NCBI GenBank assembly: GCA_944327195.1
Contig: CALVGV010000013.1
Coordinates: 1 to 56,104 of the forward strand
DNA length: 56,104 nt
From: an uncultured Limosilactobacillus sp.
GTDB taxonomy: Bacteria > Bacillota > Bacilli > Lactobacillales > Lactobacillaceae
Direction: 5' to 3'
Positions 1 to 7,704 of this stretch are shown here, piece after piece; position 1 is the first letter of the stretch, and the number at the start of each line of letters is the position of its first letter. The notes under the pieces were generated by a model. That model was not told where the DNA came from and did not search any database. It saw nothing but the letters and a program-made list of their open reading frames with translations. A program made the translations under genes and the position numbers.

Positions 1-126
1 AACAAAAAGCTAGCCCAAGCAGCCAAGCCGCTTGAACTAGCTAAAATGATCTATCAGTACCGATTGACAAAGAGCCGGTTTTCCCCTGCTGGGGGCCAGG
101 CACGGCCGTTTTTTCTCGGTGCCTAA
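1..126 (+). other. Possible 3' end of an upstream gene, unrecognised
   Basis: Frame 1 is open from the window edge to a TAA at 124-126, and frame 3 is open to a TGA at 33-35. The frame-1 reading up to about position 72 looks like an ordinary amphipathic protein tail, but it then runs through a GC-rich hairpin and T-run (74-114), which suggests that transcription normally ends there. No family is recognisable and I cannot decide which frame, if either, is real. Confidence 0.25.
74..114 (+). terminator. Weak candidate terminator
   Basis: GCCG (74-77) pairs with CGGC (103-106) around a CCCC/GGGG inner hairpin (84-94), and a TTTTTT run follows. The stem is interrupted, so this is tentative; it would end whatever gene enters from the left. 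Confidence 0.35.
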
Positions 127-130
127 ATGC

Positions 131-176
131 GGTCGCCCCCGTGCTAGTTCAGGGGGCGACCCTTAAGCACTAGCAC
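131..176. repeat. Two interlocked inverted repeats
   Basis: A perfect 10-bp inverted repeat (GGTCGCCCCC at 131-140 and its complement at 152-161) has an 11-nt loop. The loop sequence GTGCTAGT (141-148) is itself the complement of ACTAGCAC at 169-176. The two pairings cannot form as simple nested hairpins. There is no T-run directly after the first stem. The rest of 177-290 shows only a possible -10 TATACT at 252-257 for the flavodoxin gene. Confidence 0.5.
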
Positions 177-290
177 AAACGCTTGAAGAGATACTCTCAC
201 CGTATCAATTCTCATTAACAATCGGTATTTTTCCTTTCTCCTCCTTCCACCTATACTAAGGGCAAGGACGAATTGAAAGGACGTGGCACA

Positions 291-764
291 ATGAACAATC
301 CCGAAATCTTAATTGCGGACTACTCCTGGTCCGGGAAAACCCGACGGGTGGCCGACCAGCTGATGGACTTGCTGCCCGGAGCGGGGCGCTATGAGCTGAC
401 GGTACCGGCGGGGACCTTCCCGACCGACATGTACGCCACCGACGCGGTTGCAACCAAGCAAATCACTGATCACGCTTACCCTTCCCTAACTACCCCTCTC
501 CCGGAGCTAACCAACTACCGGCTGATCCTTGTGGGAAGTCCAGTCTGGCACGGTCGCCCCGCCACCCCGGTCCATTCCTTTCTTCAAACCCTGACCGGCT
601 TCACCGGGATGGTCGCCTCTTTCTTTACCGATGCTGGCGACCAGGGTGACTATGACGCCGTTTTCCACCAATGGGCGCCGGCTGGGTTGACGATTGGACC
701 TAGTCATGAAAACGGCGCAAACCTCAGTGCTTGGCTAACTGAATTAACATCTAAGGAAGTTTAG
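291..764 (+). CDS. Flavodoxin-family protein
   Basis: A 157-residue protein with the flavodoxin-like fold. The N-terminus has a beta strand followed by a phosphate-binding-type loop (ADYSWSGKTRRVADQL), and a central strand ends in LVGSPVWHGRPATP, typical of the small flavodoxin group used as FMN electron carriers or quinone-type reductases. ATG 291 is preferred because GAAAGGACG lies at the right distance upstream; an in-frame TTG at 273 has no site. It stands alone, ending in a strong terminator and convergent with the TetR gene. The electron partner is unknown. The family assignment is firm; the function is inferred only at family level. Confidence 0.8.
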   Translation: MNNPEILIADYSWSGKTRRVADQLMDLLPGAGRYELTVPAGTFPTDMYATDAVATKQITDHAYPSLTTPLPELTNYRLILVGSPVWHGRPATPVHSFLQTLTGFTGMVASFFTDAGDQGDYDAVFHQWAPAGLTIGPSHENGANLSAWLTELTSKEV

Positions 765-791
765 CGGAACTAGCCGCTCTCAAAAGTAATT

Positions 792-839
792 AAAGCCGTC
801 TTGACCAGCCCGCGGTTGCGTCAGGATGGCTTTGCTTTT
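792..839. terminator. Bidirectional terminator between flavodoxin and TetR genes
   Basis: A 14-bp stem (792-805 with 820-833, including G-T wobbles) is followed by TTTGCTTTT. It serves the flavodoxin gene on the plus strand and probably the convergent TetR gene. Confidence 0.8.
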
Positions 840-871
840 CCCGCGGGCGTACTGCCTTTTGCCGGGGCGGT

Positions 872-1408
872 TTAGCTGACCGCCAGCAGGTGGCCGACGA
901 TCTCCTCGCTGACCCGGCGCATCTGGGCCGGCGTCTTGCGGGCGCCGTCCTGAAACCAGTAGTGCAGGAGGTTGCCCATCCCGCCGACAGCAAAGAAATA
1001 GACCGCTTTTTGGTTGGCGAAGGTCTCCTCGGCCAGCAGGCTCTGGTCGATCTGGGCCAGCAAGCGTTCCTGGACGAGGCCGAGGAGCTGGTTACTGGCC
1101 AGCCGGTCGAGCAGGGGCCGCCATTCCTGGCAGTGGGCGAAGAAGCACTCTACCAGGGCCGGGAAGGTGGTGATCGCTTGGCTGTGCAGGGAGTGGTAGA
1201 AGCTGGAGCAGAAGCGGTCGACCTCGTGGGTGAGCAGGTCCTGGGGGCTCTTGAAGTGGCGGTAGAAGGTCCGCCGGGCCAGCTGGGCATTGTTGGTGAT
1301 GGCGGTCACGCTGATCTTGGAAAGGGGCTGCTGGTCCATTAGCTCCAGCAGGCTGGCGGTCAACCAGGCCACCGACTGGTCGGTTTGTTTTTTACGGGTT
1401 CGGGTCAC
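872..1408 (-). CDS. TetR/AcrR-family transcriptional regulator
   Basis: A 178-residue TetR-type repressor. Residues about 25-55 form the helix-turn-helix, with the typical recognition segment ARRTFYRHFKSPQDLL; the remaining helical part is the ligand and dimerisation domain and resembles the Lactobacillus/Streptococcus C-terminal type. The start is GTG at 1408, preceded by GGGAGG; upstream in-frame residues lack a ribosome site. It is divergent from two HXXEE membrane-protein genes whose promoter lies in the 103-bp gap, so it most likely represses them and itself. A TTCGCGCGAA palindrome sits in that gap. The inducer is unknown. Confidence 0.85.
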   Translation of the reverse strand: MTRTRKKQTDQSVAWLTASLLELMDQQPLSKISVTAITNNAQLARRTFYRHFKSPQDLLTHEVDRFCSSFYHSLHSQAITTFPALVECFFAHCQEWRPLLDRLASNQLLGLVQERLLAQIDQSLLAEETFANQKAVYFFAVGGMGNLLHYWFQDGARKTPAQMRRVSEEIVGHLLAVS

Positions 1409-1430
1409 AGTTTGCCTCCCATTGTGCCAC

Positions 1431-1473
1431 TTCGCGCGAACGCTTGAAGGGGCGCTTTTCCTCCCAGTATAAT
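1431..1473 (+). promoter_or_regulatory. Promoter of the HXXEE pair with palindromic operator candidate
   Basis: A -35-like TTGAAG (1444-1449) and a perfect -10 TATAAT (1468-1473) are 18 bp apart. The 10-bp perfect palindrome TTCGCGCGAA (1431-1440) lies just upstream and is the best TetR operator candidate; a second TCAC-AA-GTGA repeat lies at 1489-1498 near the transcription start. Confidence 0.6.
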
Positions 1474-1511
1474 TTACGTGTTTAAAAGTCACAAGTGAGA
1501 CAGGTTGGGAG

Positions 1512-2186
1512 ATGATTAAGGTGAACTGGTTTCTAAAAAAGTGGCACCTGGTTGGTGGGGGCCTCGGTTTGGTCCTGCTGGCCACTTTGCTGAGCTGGCA
1601 GCCGACGCTTAGTGGCCTTCAGTTCTGGCTAATCGCCAACCTGCTGGCCCTCTTTGCCCACCAGGTGGAGGAGTACCAGTTGCCGGGCGGGGCTCCGCTG
1701 GTAATCAACCGGGTGGTCTACCGGGAGAAAGAGCAACCGGACCGTTACCCGGGCAACGCCTGCTCGATCATGGTGGTCAACGTCACCGCCTGGCTGGTTT
1801 ACGGCCTGGCAATCCTCCTTCCTCACTGCTACTGGCTGGGGGTGGGGGTGATTTTCTTTAGCCTCTTTCAAATCCTCGGCCACCTGTTCGAAATGAACCT
1901 GGTCCTGCGCGTCTGGTACAACCCTGGCCTGGCCACCACGATCACCCTTTTCCCGCTGGTCGGCTGGGGCTACCTGCACCGCTTGGCCCAGCAGCACTTG
2001 CTAACGGCGGCCACCCTCGCCGGCGGTGGGCTGGTCCTGCTGGCCTGCATCCTGGGGACGATCGTTCTGCCGGTGCAAGTGCTCAAGGACCGCGCCACCC
2101 GCTGGGTGATTGACCCGCGCCAGGTGGCGGCCTTCCGGCGGGTGATGGCCCACTGCCGGTTTGGTCAAAGGGGGGTGGCAAAATGA
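1512..2186 (+). CDS. HXXEE-motif multi-pass membrane protein (first of tandem pair)
   Basis: A 224-residue hydrophobic protein with about five to six membrane segments. The family signature is H50-x-x-E53-E54 followed by YQLPGG, at the end of the second segment. A PGNACS motif around residue 80 and a further histidine in LGHLFEMNL (about residue 120), then YNPGL, are shared in part with the two other paralogues here. No biochemical role of the family is known to me. It is followed by its paralogue with an ATGA overlap, so the two are co-transcribed. ATG 1512 sits almost on the Shine-Dalgarno site; GTG 1521 (nine bases after GGGAG) is an alternative start three residues in. Confidence 0.8.
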   Translation: MIKVNWFLKKWHLVGGGLGLVLLATLLSWQPTLSGLQFWLIANLLALFAHQVEEYQLPGGAPLVINRVVYREKEQPDRYPGNACSIMVVNVTAWLVYGLAILLPHCYWLGVGVIFFSLFQILGHLFEMNLVLRVWYNPGLATTITLFPLVGWGYLHRLAQQHLLTAATLAGGGLVLLACILGTIVLPVQVLKDRATRWVIDPRQVAAFRRVMAHCRFGQRGVAK

Positions 2187-2869
2187 GGAAGCTAATTCAA
2201 AACTGGTACCAGCTGGCGGTCTACCTGGCCGGTGGCTACGCCCTCCTGCTGGGGCTGGGCAGCTGGACGGTGCAGCAGCGGGCCCTCCTTATGGGGCTGA
2301 TTCTGCTCCACCTCCATTTCTTTGAGGAATTCGGTTTTCCCGGTGGTTTTGCCTGGCTGGGGATCCGGGTGGAGATGTGGGCGGTCCCGCCGGTGGTTGC
2401 CGACTGGCCGCTCAACCAGCTGAGCGCCTTCTTTGGTAACGAGTGGTTTGCCCTGGTCGTCTACCTCCTGCCGCTCCTTTGCCCGTGGTGGCACTGGTTA
2501 GTGCTGGCGGCGCTGGTCTTCGCCTTCGCCGAGCTGGTGATGCACGCCCTGGTCTTCAACCTGGCTATGCGGACGGCCTATAACCCGGGGCTGGTCACCG
2601 CCCTTGGGTTGACCCTGGTGACCAGCTGGTACCTGTGGGACCGCGGCGGGGTGGCCGCCTTCACTTGGCTCGACCTCGCCCTGGCCATCGGGTGGATCGG
2701 GTTGAATTACTGGCTGGCCTTCCGCTCGCCCCTCTTTGACTGGTTCAACTGCCAGCGGGCCTACACCTTCCGGCCGGCCGACCTCGCCAAGTCCGCCCCC
2801 TACCTGAAAAAGGAGGGACGGACCCTGGCCGACTACCGCTTCCCGGGCGACGAGCCGAAAGGTGATTAG
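2183..2869 (+). CDS. HXXEE-motif multi-pass membrane protein (second of tandem pair)
   Basis: A 228-residue membrane protein. H45-x-x-E48-E49 followed by FGFPGGF is the HXXEE signature. A second conserved block, AELVMHALVF and then YNPGL, matches the equivalent region of its neighbour. The start codon overlaps the previous stop (ATGA), implying translational coupling and perhaps a heteromeric complex. The C-terminal about 40 residues are hydrophilic. Sequence similarity to the first copy is concentrated around the motifs, so the duplication is old. The function is unknown; control by the divergent TetR protein is inferred from position. Confidence 0.8.
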   Translation: MRKLIQNWYQLAVYLAGGYALLLGLGSWTVQQRALLMGLILLHLHFFEEFGFPGGFAWLGIRVEMWAVPPVVADWPLNQLSAFFGNEWFALVVYLLPLLCPWWHWLVLAALVFAFAELVMHALVFNLAMRTAYNPGLVTALGLTLVTSWYLWDRGGVAAFTWLDLALAIGWIGLNYWLAFRSPLFDWFNCQRAYTFRPADLAKSAPYLKKEGRTLADYRFPGDEPKGD

Positions 2870-2890
2870 GGGCAAAAAAAGTTGCCAAAC

Positions 2891-2932
2891 TTGATTCTGG
2901 TCAAGAAAAAGCTTCGTCAATTGGGCTATCCT
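2891..2932 (+). promoter_or_regulatory. FNR-type box and class II promoter
   Basis: TTGAT-TCTG-GTCAA (2891-2904) differs from the FNR consensus TTGATNNNNATCAA at one base. A -10 TATCCT lies at 2927-2932 without a good -35. With transcription starting near 2939 the box centre (2897.5) falls at about -41.5, the position used by FNR/CRP activators at class II promoters. The operon it would drive encodes an FNR-like protein, so autoregulation is likely. Confidence 0.65.
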
Positions 2933-2972
2933 TAGAAGCGTCAAGAACGATGAAAGAGAAAGGATGGTTCAA

Positions 2973-3533
2973 ATGCCAACGTACAAAGCAGAACTCACGC
3001 CGCTCAACGCCGCCAAGATCGGGTGCGCGCCGCACGGGACGGTGACCTTCACCGAAACGGCCACCAGCCTGAAGATACGCCTCGAGATGTTTGATACCCC
3101 GGCCGAGATCCAGCACTGGGAACACTTCCACGGCTTCCCGGACGGCCGGGCGGCCACGGTGCCAACCGCGGCCCAGGACACCAATCACGACGGCTTCATC
3201 GACCTGCCGGAAACCGCCGTCGTCTCCGGGACGACGATGGTGCCGCTCGACGCCGCCCCGCACGAAATGTGCATTCCCAACGACCACTACCCGGTGGCCG
3301 ACGCTAATGGTCACTACGCCTACGAAAAGGAGGTCCCGCTGGCCAAGCTCAAGGCCAAGTTTGAGGAGACCTTCCACACGGCCGACCTGGCCCTCGACAA
3401 GCGGGTCGTCTACGTTCACGGGGTGCCGGCCGACCTGGAACTGCCGGAGACGGTCGGCGGCAAGATTAACGACGACTACGACCAGCACGTGACCCTGCCG
3501 ATCGCGGCCGGGCGGATTGAGCGGGTGGACTAA
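2973..3533 (+). CDS. CHRD-like protein with an EF-hand calcium loop
   Basis: A 186-residue protein with no signal peptide or membrane segment. A perfect 12-residue EF-hand loop is visible (D69, N71, D73, G74, D77, E80 in DTNHDGFIDLPE). The flanks (HWEHFHGFPDG at 49-59, and a final LPIAAGRIERV strand) recall CHRD-type beta domains, but I am unsure of that assignment. ATG 2973 is chosen since AGAAAGG lies nine bases upstream; ATG 2964 touches that site. The stop overlaps the start of the Crp/Fnr gene (TAATG), so the two are coupled. The function is unknown; calcium binding by a cytosolic protein is an inference from the loop. Confidence 0.7.
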   Translation: MPTYKAELTPLNAAKIGCAPHGTVTFTETATSLKIRLEMFDTPAEIQHWEHFHGFPDGRAATVPTAAQDTNHDGFIDLPETAVVSGTTMVPLDAAPHEMCIPNDHYPVADANGHYAYEKEVPLAKLKAKFEETFHTADLALDKRVVYVHGVPADLELPETVGGKINDDYDQHVTLPIAAGRIERVD

Positions 3534-4180
3534 TGCACGACGAACTCGCCTGCCTGAGCAAGGCCAAGCTCTTCTCCGGCCTACCGCAACCGGTGCTGGA
3601 AGCCGTCAACCAGGTGGCCACCCACCGCCAGTTCTTCAAGCGCGGCGCCCTGGTGGCCGGGCCGCTCGATGCCGGCCAGTTGCTGGTGATTGACGAGGGC
3701 CAGCTGCAGGTGACCACCAGCGACGCGGCCGGACAGCGCCGGGTGCTCGACCTCCTGCCGGCTGGGATGGTGGTCGGCCAGGAGCGGCTCTTTTCCGGGA
3801 GTCAGCTGGCCACCAGCCTCGAGGCGGCGACCGATGCCTGGGTCTGCTCGATTGCCGCCCCGAATTTCCAGCGCCTGCTCCGCGAGAACGGTCAGCTGGC
3901 CCTGGTGATCCTGAACGCCTTCGGCCAGCGGCTGGCCTCGCTGGAGAAGGCGACCGCCCGCCGCGAACTCTTGCCGGTGGCCGACCGGGTAGTGGCCTAC
4001 CTGACCGACTGGGCGGCCGCCGCCGGGAGCACTAGCTTTCGCCTGCCGATCAGCAAGCAGGACTTTGCCGGCCTGATCGGGGTGGCGCCGGCGACCCTCT
4101 CCCGCCAGCTGACCGCCCTCCAGGACCAGGGGGTGATCGCCATGCAGGGGCGGCAGATCACTTTATGTGAGCAAAAGTAA
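3533..4180 (+). CDS. Crp/Fnr-family regulator resembling Lactobacillus FLP
   Basis: A 215-residue protein: an N-terminal cyclic-nucleotide-binding-type beta-roll (about 10-120), a dimer helix, and a Crp-type winged helix-turn-helix (about 165-212) whose recognition helix has the FNR-like SR pair (APATLSRQLTAL). It lacks the cysteine cluster of iron-sulfur FNR but has C7 and C105, closely matching the two cysteines that form a redox disulfide in L. casei FLP. It is coupled to the preceding EF-hand gene and lies behind an FNR-like box, so it probably controls its own operon in response to oxidants. The family call is sure; the redox switch is inferred. Confidence 0.85.
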   Translation: MHDELACLSKAKLFSGLPQPVLEAVNQVATHRQFFKRGALVAGPLDAGQLLVIDEGQLQVTTSDAAGQRRVLDLLPAGMVVGQERLFSGSQLATSLEAATDAWVCSIAAPNFQRLLRENGQLALVILNAFGQRLASLEKATARRELLPVADRVVAYLTDWAAAAGSTSFRLPISKQDFAGLIGVAPATLSRQLTALQDQGVIAMQGRQITLCEQK

Positions 4181-4182
4181 CA

Positions 4183-4220
4183 AATCCCGGGCGGGGAAAT
4201 TCCCCGGCCGGGATTGTTTT
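4183..4220 (+). terminator. Terminator of the FLP-like operon
   Basis: A stem of 13 pairs with one mismatch (4183-4196 with 4202-4215) is followed by TTGTTTT. Confidence 0.85.
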
Positions 4221-4229
4221 AATGGCGGC

Positions 4230-4498
4230 TTAGTCCGCCGGAATGAGGTGCGAGATCGCCTGGATTTGCTGGCCCACCGAGTAGGTGAAGTAGTGCTTGT
4301 TGCGATCGAGAGCGTCGATTACTGCCATCTCGGCCGGGGTCAGGGCGAAGTTGAGGATGTTGATGTTACCTCGCGTGTGTTGCGGGTTGGTGGCCTTCGG
4401 GAAGATGATGTTGCCGTGCTGGAGGTGCCAGCGTAGGATCACCTGGACGCTGGTCTTGTGGTACCTCTCCTCCTTTTGGATTTGTTGTTGAATTGCTT
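4230..4498 (-). pseudogene. C-terminal remnant of an aldo/keto reductase
   Basis: About 89 codons read as the end of a 2,5-diketo-gluconate-reductase-type aldo/keto reductase: YHKTSVQVILRWHLQHGN, then PKATNP, then LTPAEMAVIDALDRN. The catalytic tetrad and most of the barrel (about 190 residues) are missing, and a stop codon lies in frame immediately upstream (about 4498-4500). The stop codon of the original gene is intact. It is an inert relic between the FLP-like operon and the osmolyte transporter. Confidence 0.85.
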
Positions 4499-4575
4499 TT
4501 TAGCATAGTGGTTAGTCACTCACCGACCGATCACCACTTGGACCGCCAGTGTCGAAAAGGGGGCGGCGCAAATCG

Positions 4576-4604
4576 TTGACAAGAGCCGCCGAAGCTCCAA
4601 TAAT
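4576..4604 (+). promoter_or_regulatory. Promoter of the OpuC-like operon
   Basis: TTGACA (4576-4581), a 17-bp spacer and AATAAT (4599-4604) precede the binding-protein gene by about 20 bases, leaving a very short leader. Confidence 0.65.
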
Positions 4605-4627
4605 TAACAAGCGTTAGGGGGATGGGG

Positions 4628-5518
4628 ATGAAGAAACGACTTACATTGATGGTGCTTTTGGCCCTGGTGACCTGCCTGCTGGCCATCCCGGCGCGGGCGG
4701 CGACGATCACCGTTGGCTCCAAGGCCTTCACCGAAAGCGAGCTGGTGAGCGAGCTCTACGCCGACGCCCTTTCCCGGGCTGGCTTCCACGTGGTCCGCAA
4801 GCAGGACCTCTCCAGCGCGGTCATCTACCGGGCAACCCAGACCGGCCAGGTGGACCTCTACCCCGAATACACCGGCACGATCGTCCTCGCCTACCTGAAA
4901 AAGGACGCCAGCGGCAAGCCAGCCGCCGCGGTGGCCCGGTTGGCCGCCCGCGGGGTCAAGAAGCTGGGCTTGGTGACCCTCACTCCGGCCCCGGCCGACG
5001 ACCGCCAGGGGATTGCTGTCCGCACCGTGGTGGCCAAGCGCTACCATCTGAAGACGATCAGCGACCTCCAGCGCCAGGCCAGCCACCTGCGCTTCGTCTC
5101 CCAGGGGGAGTTCGACAAGCGCTCCGACGGCCTGCCGGGGATGGAGCGGGTCTACGGCAAGTTTCGCTTCAAACGGGTGACCGACTACGCCGACGGCCTC
5201 AAGTACCGGGTGCTGGCCAGCGGCGCCGGCGACGTTGCCCCGGTTTCGACCACCGATGGCCAGCTGACCAGCAAGCAGTTCACCCTCTTAAAAGACGACC
5301 GCCACCTCTGGCCGGCCTACAACCTGGTCCCGCTGGCCAACCGGAAGGTGATTGAACAGCACCCAAAGGTGGCCCGGGTCCTCAACCAAGTCGACGCCAA
5401 GCTGACCACCGCCACCCTGATCCGGCTCAACCGCCAGGTGACCGTGGAGGGCAAGAACTACCGCCAGGTTGCCCGTGCCTGGGTGAAGAAGCACCTGAAG
5501 GGGGGTGACCTGCGATGA
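4628..5518 (+). CDS. Osmoprotectant (glycine betaine/carnitine/choline) ABC transporter substrate-binding protein
   Basis: A 296-residue OpuCC/YehZ-type periplasmic-binding fold. It begins with a Sec signal ending ARAA and then TITVGSKAFTES, the classical start of this family, with DLYPEYTGT further on. The lipobox is poor (LVTC, with threonine before the cysteine), so it may be cleaved at ARA and secreted, or retained by its signal, rather than lipid-anchored. ATG 4628 has AGGGGG seven bases upstream; ATG 4622 overlaps it. It is the first gene of a four-gene operon with ATGA-type overlaps. The substrate cannot be fixed from sequence. Confidence 0.9.
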   Translation: MKKRLTLMVLLALVTCLLAIPARAATITVGSKAFTESELVSELYADALSRAGFHVVRKQDLSSAVIYRATQTGQVDLYPEYTGTIVLAYLKKDASGKPAAAVARLAARGVKKLGLVTLTPAPADDRQGIAVRTVVAKRYHLKTISDLQRQASHLRFVSQGEFDKRSDGLPGMERVYGKFRFKRVTDYADGLKYRVLASGAGDVAPVSTTDGQLTSKQFTLLKDDRHLWPAYNLVPLANRKVIEQHPKVARVLNQVDAKLTTATLIRLNRQVTVEGKNYRQVARAWVKKHLKGGDLR

Positions 5519-6153
5519 ATGCCGTCGTTACTTACTTTCAGACCTACGGCGGGGAGTATTGGCAGGAGGTTGGCCAGCACCTCCTCTTGAGCGGGCTGGC
5601 GCTGGCGATCTCGCTGGTGATTGCCTTGCCGCTGGGCTACTGGGGGAGCAAGCAGCCGCGGGTGGCCGCGGTCTGCACCGCCTTCTCCCAGTTGCTGCGG
5701 ATCGTGCCCAGCCTGGCCCTCCTCTTCTTGCTGATCCCGCTCCTCGGCACCGGCCTGGTCCCGGCCCTGGTTGCCTTGGTGGCGCTGGCCCTGCCGCCCT
5801 TGCTGGTCAACACCGTCCTCGGCTTCACCCAGGTCGACCCAACCCTAAAGGAGGTGGGCGTCGCCCTCGGGATGGACGCCCGCCAGCTGCGCCGCCAGGT
5901 TGAGCTGCCGCTGGCCCTGCCCTACCTGCTGAACGGGGTCAAGCTGGCTCTGGTCGAGATCATCGCCAGCGCCAGCCTGGCCGCCTACATCGGCGCCGGC
6001 GGCCTGGGGGTGCTGATCTTCACCGGCCTCGGCCTCTACAACCTGACCTACGTCACCATCGGCGGCGGTAGCGTCGCCCTCCTCTCACTGGCCACGATGG
6101 TCGGCTTCGACTTACTGATTAAGAAGGTGAAAGCAAATGGCCCCGGCAATTGA
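5515..6153 (+). CDS. OpuC-like ABC transporter permease (first)
   Basis: A 212-residue inner-membrane subunit with five to six transmembrane segments. The coupling loop EVGVALGMDARQLRRQVELP is the EAA motif that contacts the ATPase. The ATG overlaps the binding-protein stop by four bases. Together with the second permease it would form a heterodimeric channel. Order in the operon: binding protein, permease, ATPase, permease. Confidence 0.9.
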   Translation: MNAVVTYFQTYGGEYWQEVGQHLLLSGLALAISLVIALPLGYWGSKQPRVAAVCTAFSQLLRIVPSLALLFLLIPLLGTGLVPALVALVALALPPLLVNTVLGFTQVDPTLKEVGVALGMDARQLRRQVELPLALPYLLNGVKLALVEIIASASLAAYIGAGGLGVLIFTGLGLYNLTYVTIGGGSVALLSLATMVGFDLLIKKVKANGPGN

Positions 6154-6901
6154 ATTTTCCCACGTCGCCAAGGACTTCGGCGGCCGGCGGGTGCTGGCCG
6201 ACCTCTCCTTTGCCGTTGCGCGCGGCGAACTGGTGACGATCCTCGGCTCCTCCGGCTCGGGGAAGACGACCACCCTCAAGCTGGTCAACGGTCTCCTGAC
6301 CCCCGACGGCGGGACGGTCCGGGTCGGCGGCAAGCCGTTGGCCGACCAGGACCTGGTGGAACTGCGCCGCCACATCGGCTACGTCGTTCAGCAGACCGGC
6401 CTCTTCCCCCACCTGACCGTCGGTGAAAACATCGCCGTCGTTCCCCGCCTGCTGGGCTGGCCGAAAGAGAAGATCCAGGCGCGGGTGGCCGACTTGCTGG
6501 CCCTGGTCCGCCTCGATCCCGCCTGTGCCGACCGCGCCCCGCGCCAGCTTTCTGGTGGTCAGCAGCAGCGGGTCGGCGTCGCCCGGGCGCTAGCGGCCAA
6601 CCCGCCCTACGTCCTCTTCGACGAGCCCTTCGGCGCCCTCGACGCCCTCACCCGCCAGGAACTGCAGGGGGAGGTTCGGCGCATCCACCGGTCGCTGGCC
6701 GGCAAGACCTTCCTCTTTGTTACCCACGACATCAACGAGGCCCTCTATCTCGGCCAGCGGGTGCTGGTGATGAAGGACGGCGCGATCGAGCAGTTCGCTG
6801 CCCCGGCGGAGCTGGTGGCCCACCCGGCGACCCCCTTCGTGGCCGACCTGCTGGCGACCGTCCAGCAGAACCGCGCCCTCTGGGGGTGGCAGGATGATTG
6901 A
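6137..6901 (+). CDS. OpuC-like ABC transporter ATP-binding protein, without CBS domains
   Basis: A 254-residue ATPase. Walker A GSSGSGKTT (about 35-43), Q-loop VVQQTGLFPHLTV, signature [15 protein letters not shown], Walker B VLFDEPFGALD and the switch histidine in FVTHD are all intact. OpuCA-type ATPases of Bacillus and Listeria carry about 130 further residues with two CBS domains that gate transport by ionic strength; here the protein stops after the nucleotide-binding domain. It overlaps the preceding gene by 17 bases and the next by eight. Confidence 0.9.
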   Translation: MAPAIEFSHVAKDFGGRRVLADLSFAVARGELVTILGSSGSGKTTTLKLVNGLLTPDGGTVRVGGKPLADQDLVELRRHIGYVVQQTGLFPHLTVGENIAVVPRLLGWPKEKIQARVADLLALVRLDPACADRAPRQLSGGQQQRVGVARALAANPPYVLFDEPFGALDALTRQELQGEVRRIHRSLAGKTFLFVTHDINEALYLGQRVLVMKDGAIEQFAAPAELVAHPATPFVADLLATVQQNRALWGWQDD

Positions 6902-7529
6902 CTACTGGCGGCAAAACTCGGCGGCCCTGCTGGCGGCGCTGGACCAACACGCGGTGATGGTCTTTTCGGCCCTCGGCCTGGCGGCGGGGCTGGCAATCAT
7001 TCTGGTGGCCTGGTTGCTCCGCCACCCCCGTTGGCAGGGGTGGACGGTCTACTTCTTCTCACTGCTCTACGCGGTGCCGAGCTTCGCCTTCTTCGTCCTG
7101 CTCCTGCCGCTGACCGGCCTGGGGATGAAGACGGCGGTGATCGTGCTGGCCACCTACAGTGAGTACGTCCTCCTGCGCTCCTGGTTGACCGGGCTGGCGA
7201 CGGTCGACCCGACCCTGGTGGAGGTGGCCCGCGGCCTGGGGATGACCCGTCGCCAGTGCTTCTTCAAGGTTCAGCTCCCCCTGGCCCTGCCGGCGATTTT
7301 CGCCGGCCTTCAGGTGGCGCTGGCCTCGCTGATGGGGATCGCCACGATCGCAGCGACGATCAACGCCGGCGGCCTCGGTACCTTCCTCTTCGCCGGCCTG
7401 GCCACCAGCCGGCCGACGCCGATCATCTGGGGGACCCTGCTGACGGTTGGCCTGACCCTGGTCAGCATGGCTGCCCTCAAGCTGATCGAGTGGCTCCTGG
7501 AGCGCCGTTGGCAACCGGAGAGAAAGTAA
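6894..7529 (+). CDS. OpuC-like ABC transporter permease (second)
   Basis: A 211-residue membrane subunit, a paralogue of the permease two genes upstream, with the EAA loop EVARGLGMTRRQCFFKVQLP and about five membrane segments. It starts inside the end of the ATPase gene. It is the last gene of the operon and is followed by a strong terminator. Confidence 0.9.
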   Translation: MIDYWRQNSAALLAALDQHAVMVFSALGLAAGLAIILVAWLLRHPRWQGWTVYFFSLLYAVPSFAFFVLLLPLTGLGMKTAVIVLATYSEYVLLRSWLTGLATVDPTLVEVARGLGMTRRQCFFKVQLPLALPAIFAGLQVALASLMGIATIAATINAGGLGTFLFAGLATSRPTPIIWGTLLTVGLTLVSMAALKLIEWLLERRWQPERK

Positions 7530-7566
7530 AAACACCGCTGATGATTGTCATCAACGGTGTTTTTTG
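7528..7566 (+). terminator. Terminator of the osmolyte transporter operon
   Basis: AACACCG and TGATGA pair with TCATCA and CGGTGTT around a TTG loop; TTTTTT follows. Confidence 0.9.
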
Positions 7567-7579
7567 ATAGTTAAAGTTA

Positions 7580-7652
7580 TGGACCATGCGAGATTCGAAC
7601 TCGCGACCCCCTGCATGCGAAGCAGATACTCTCCCAACTGAGCTAATGGCCC
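7580..7652 (-). tRNA. tRNA-Ala (anticodon CGC)
   Basis: A 73-nt cloverleaf on the minus strand. The acceptor stem is GGGCCAT with ATGGTCC and discriminator A; it includes the G3-U70 wobble pair, the alanine identity element. The anticodon loop TTCGCAT gives CGC, reading GCG. CCA is not encoded. Confidence 0.95.
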
Positions 7653-7704
7653 CTTACGGCCTTCATTATAGCAGAACTTGGGGAAGCCGGCGGGGGAAAT
7701 TTAT

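Noticed and set aside
4230-4498. Small functional aldo/keto reductase gene
   Set aside because: Only the last quarter is present, with a stop codon directly upstream in frame and no catalytic tetrad.
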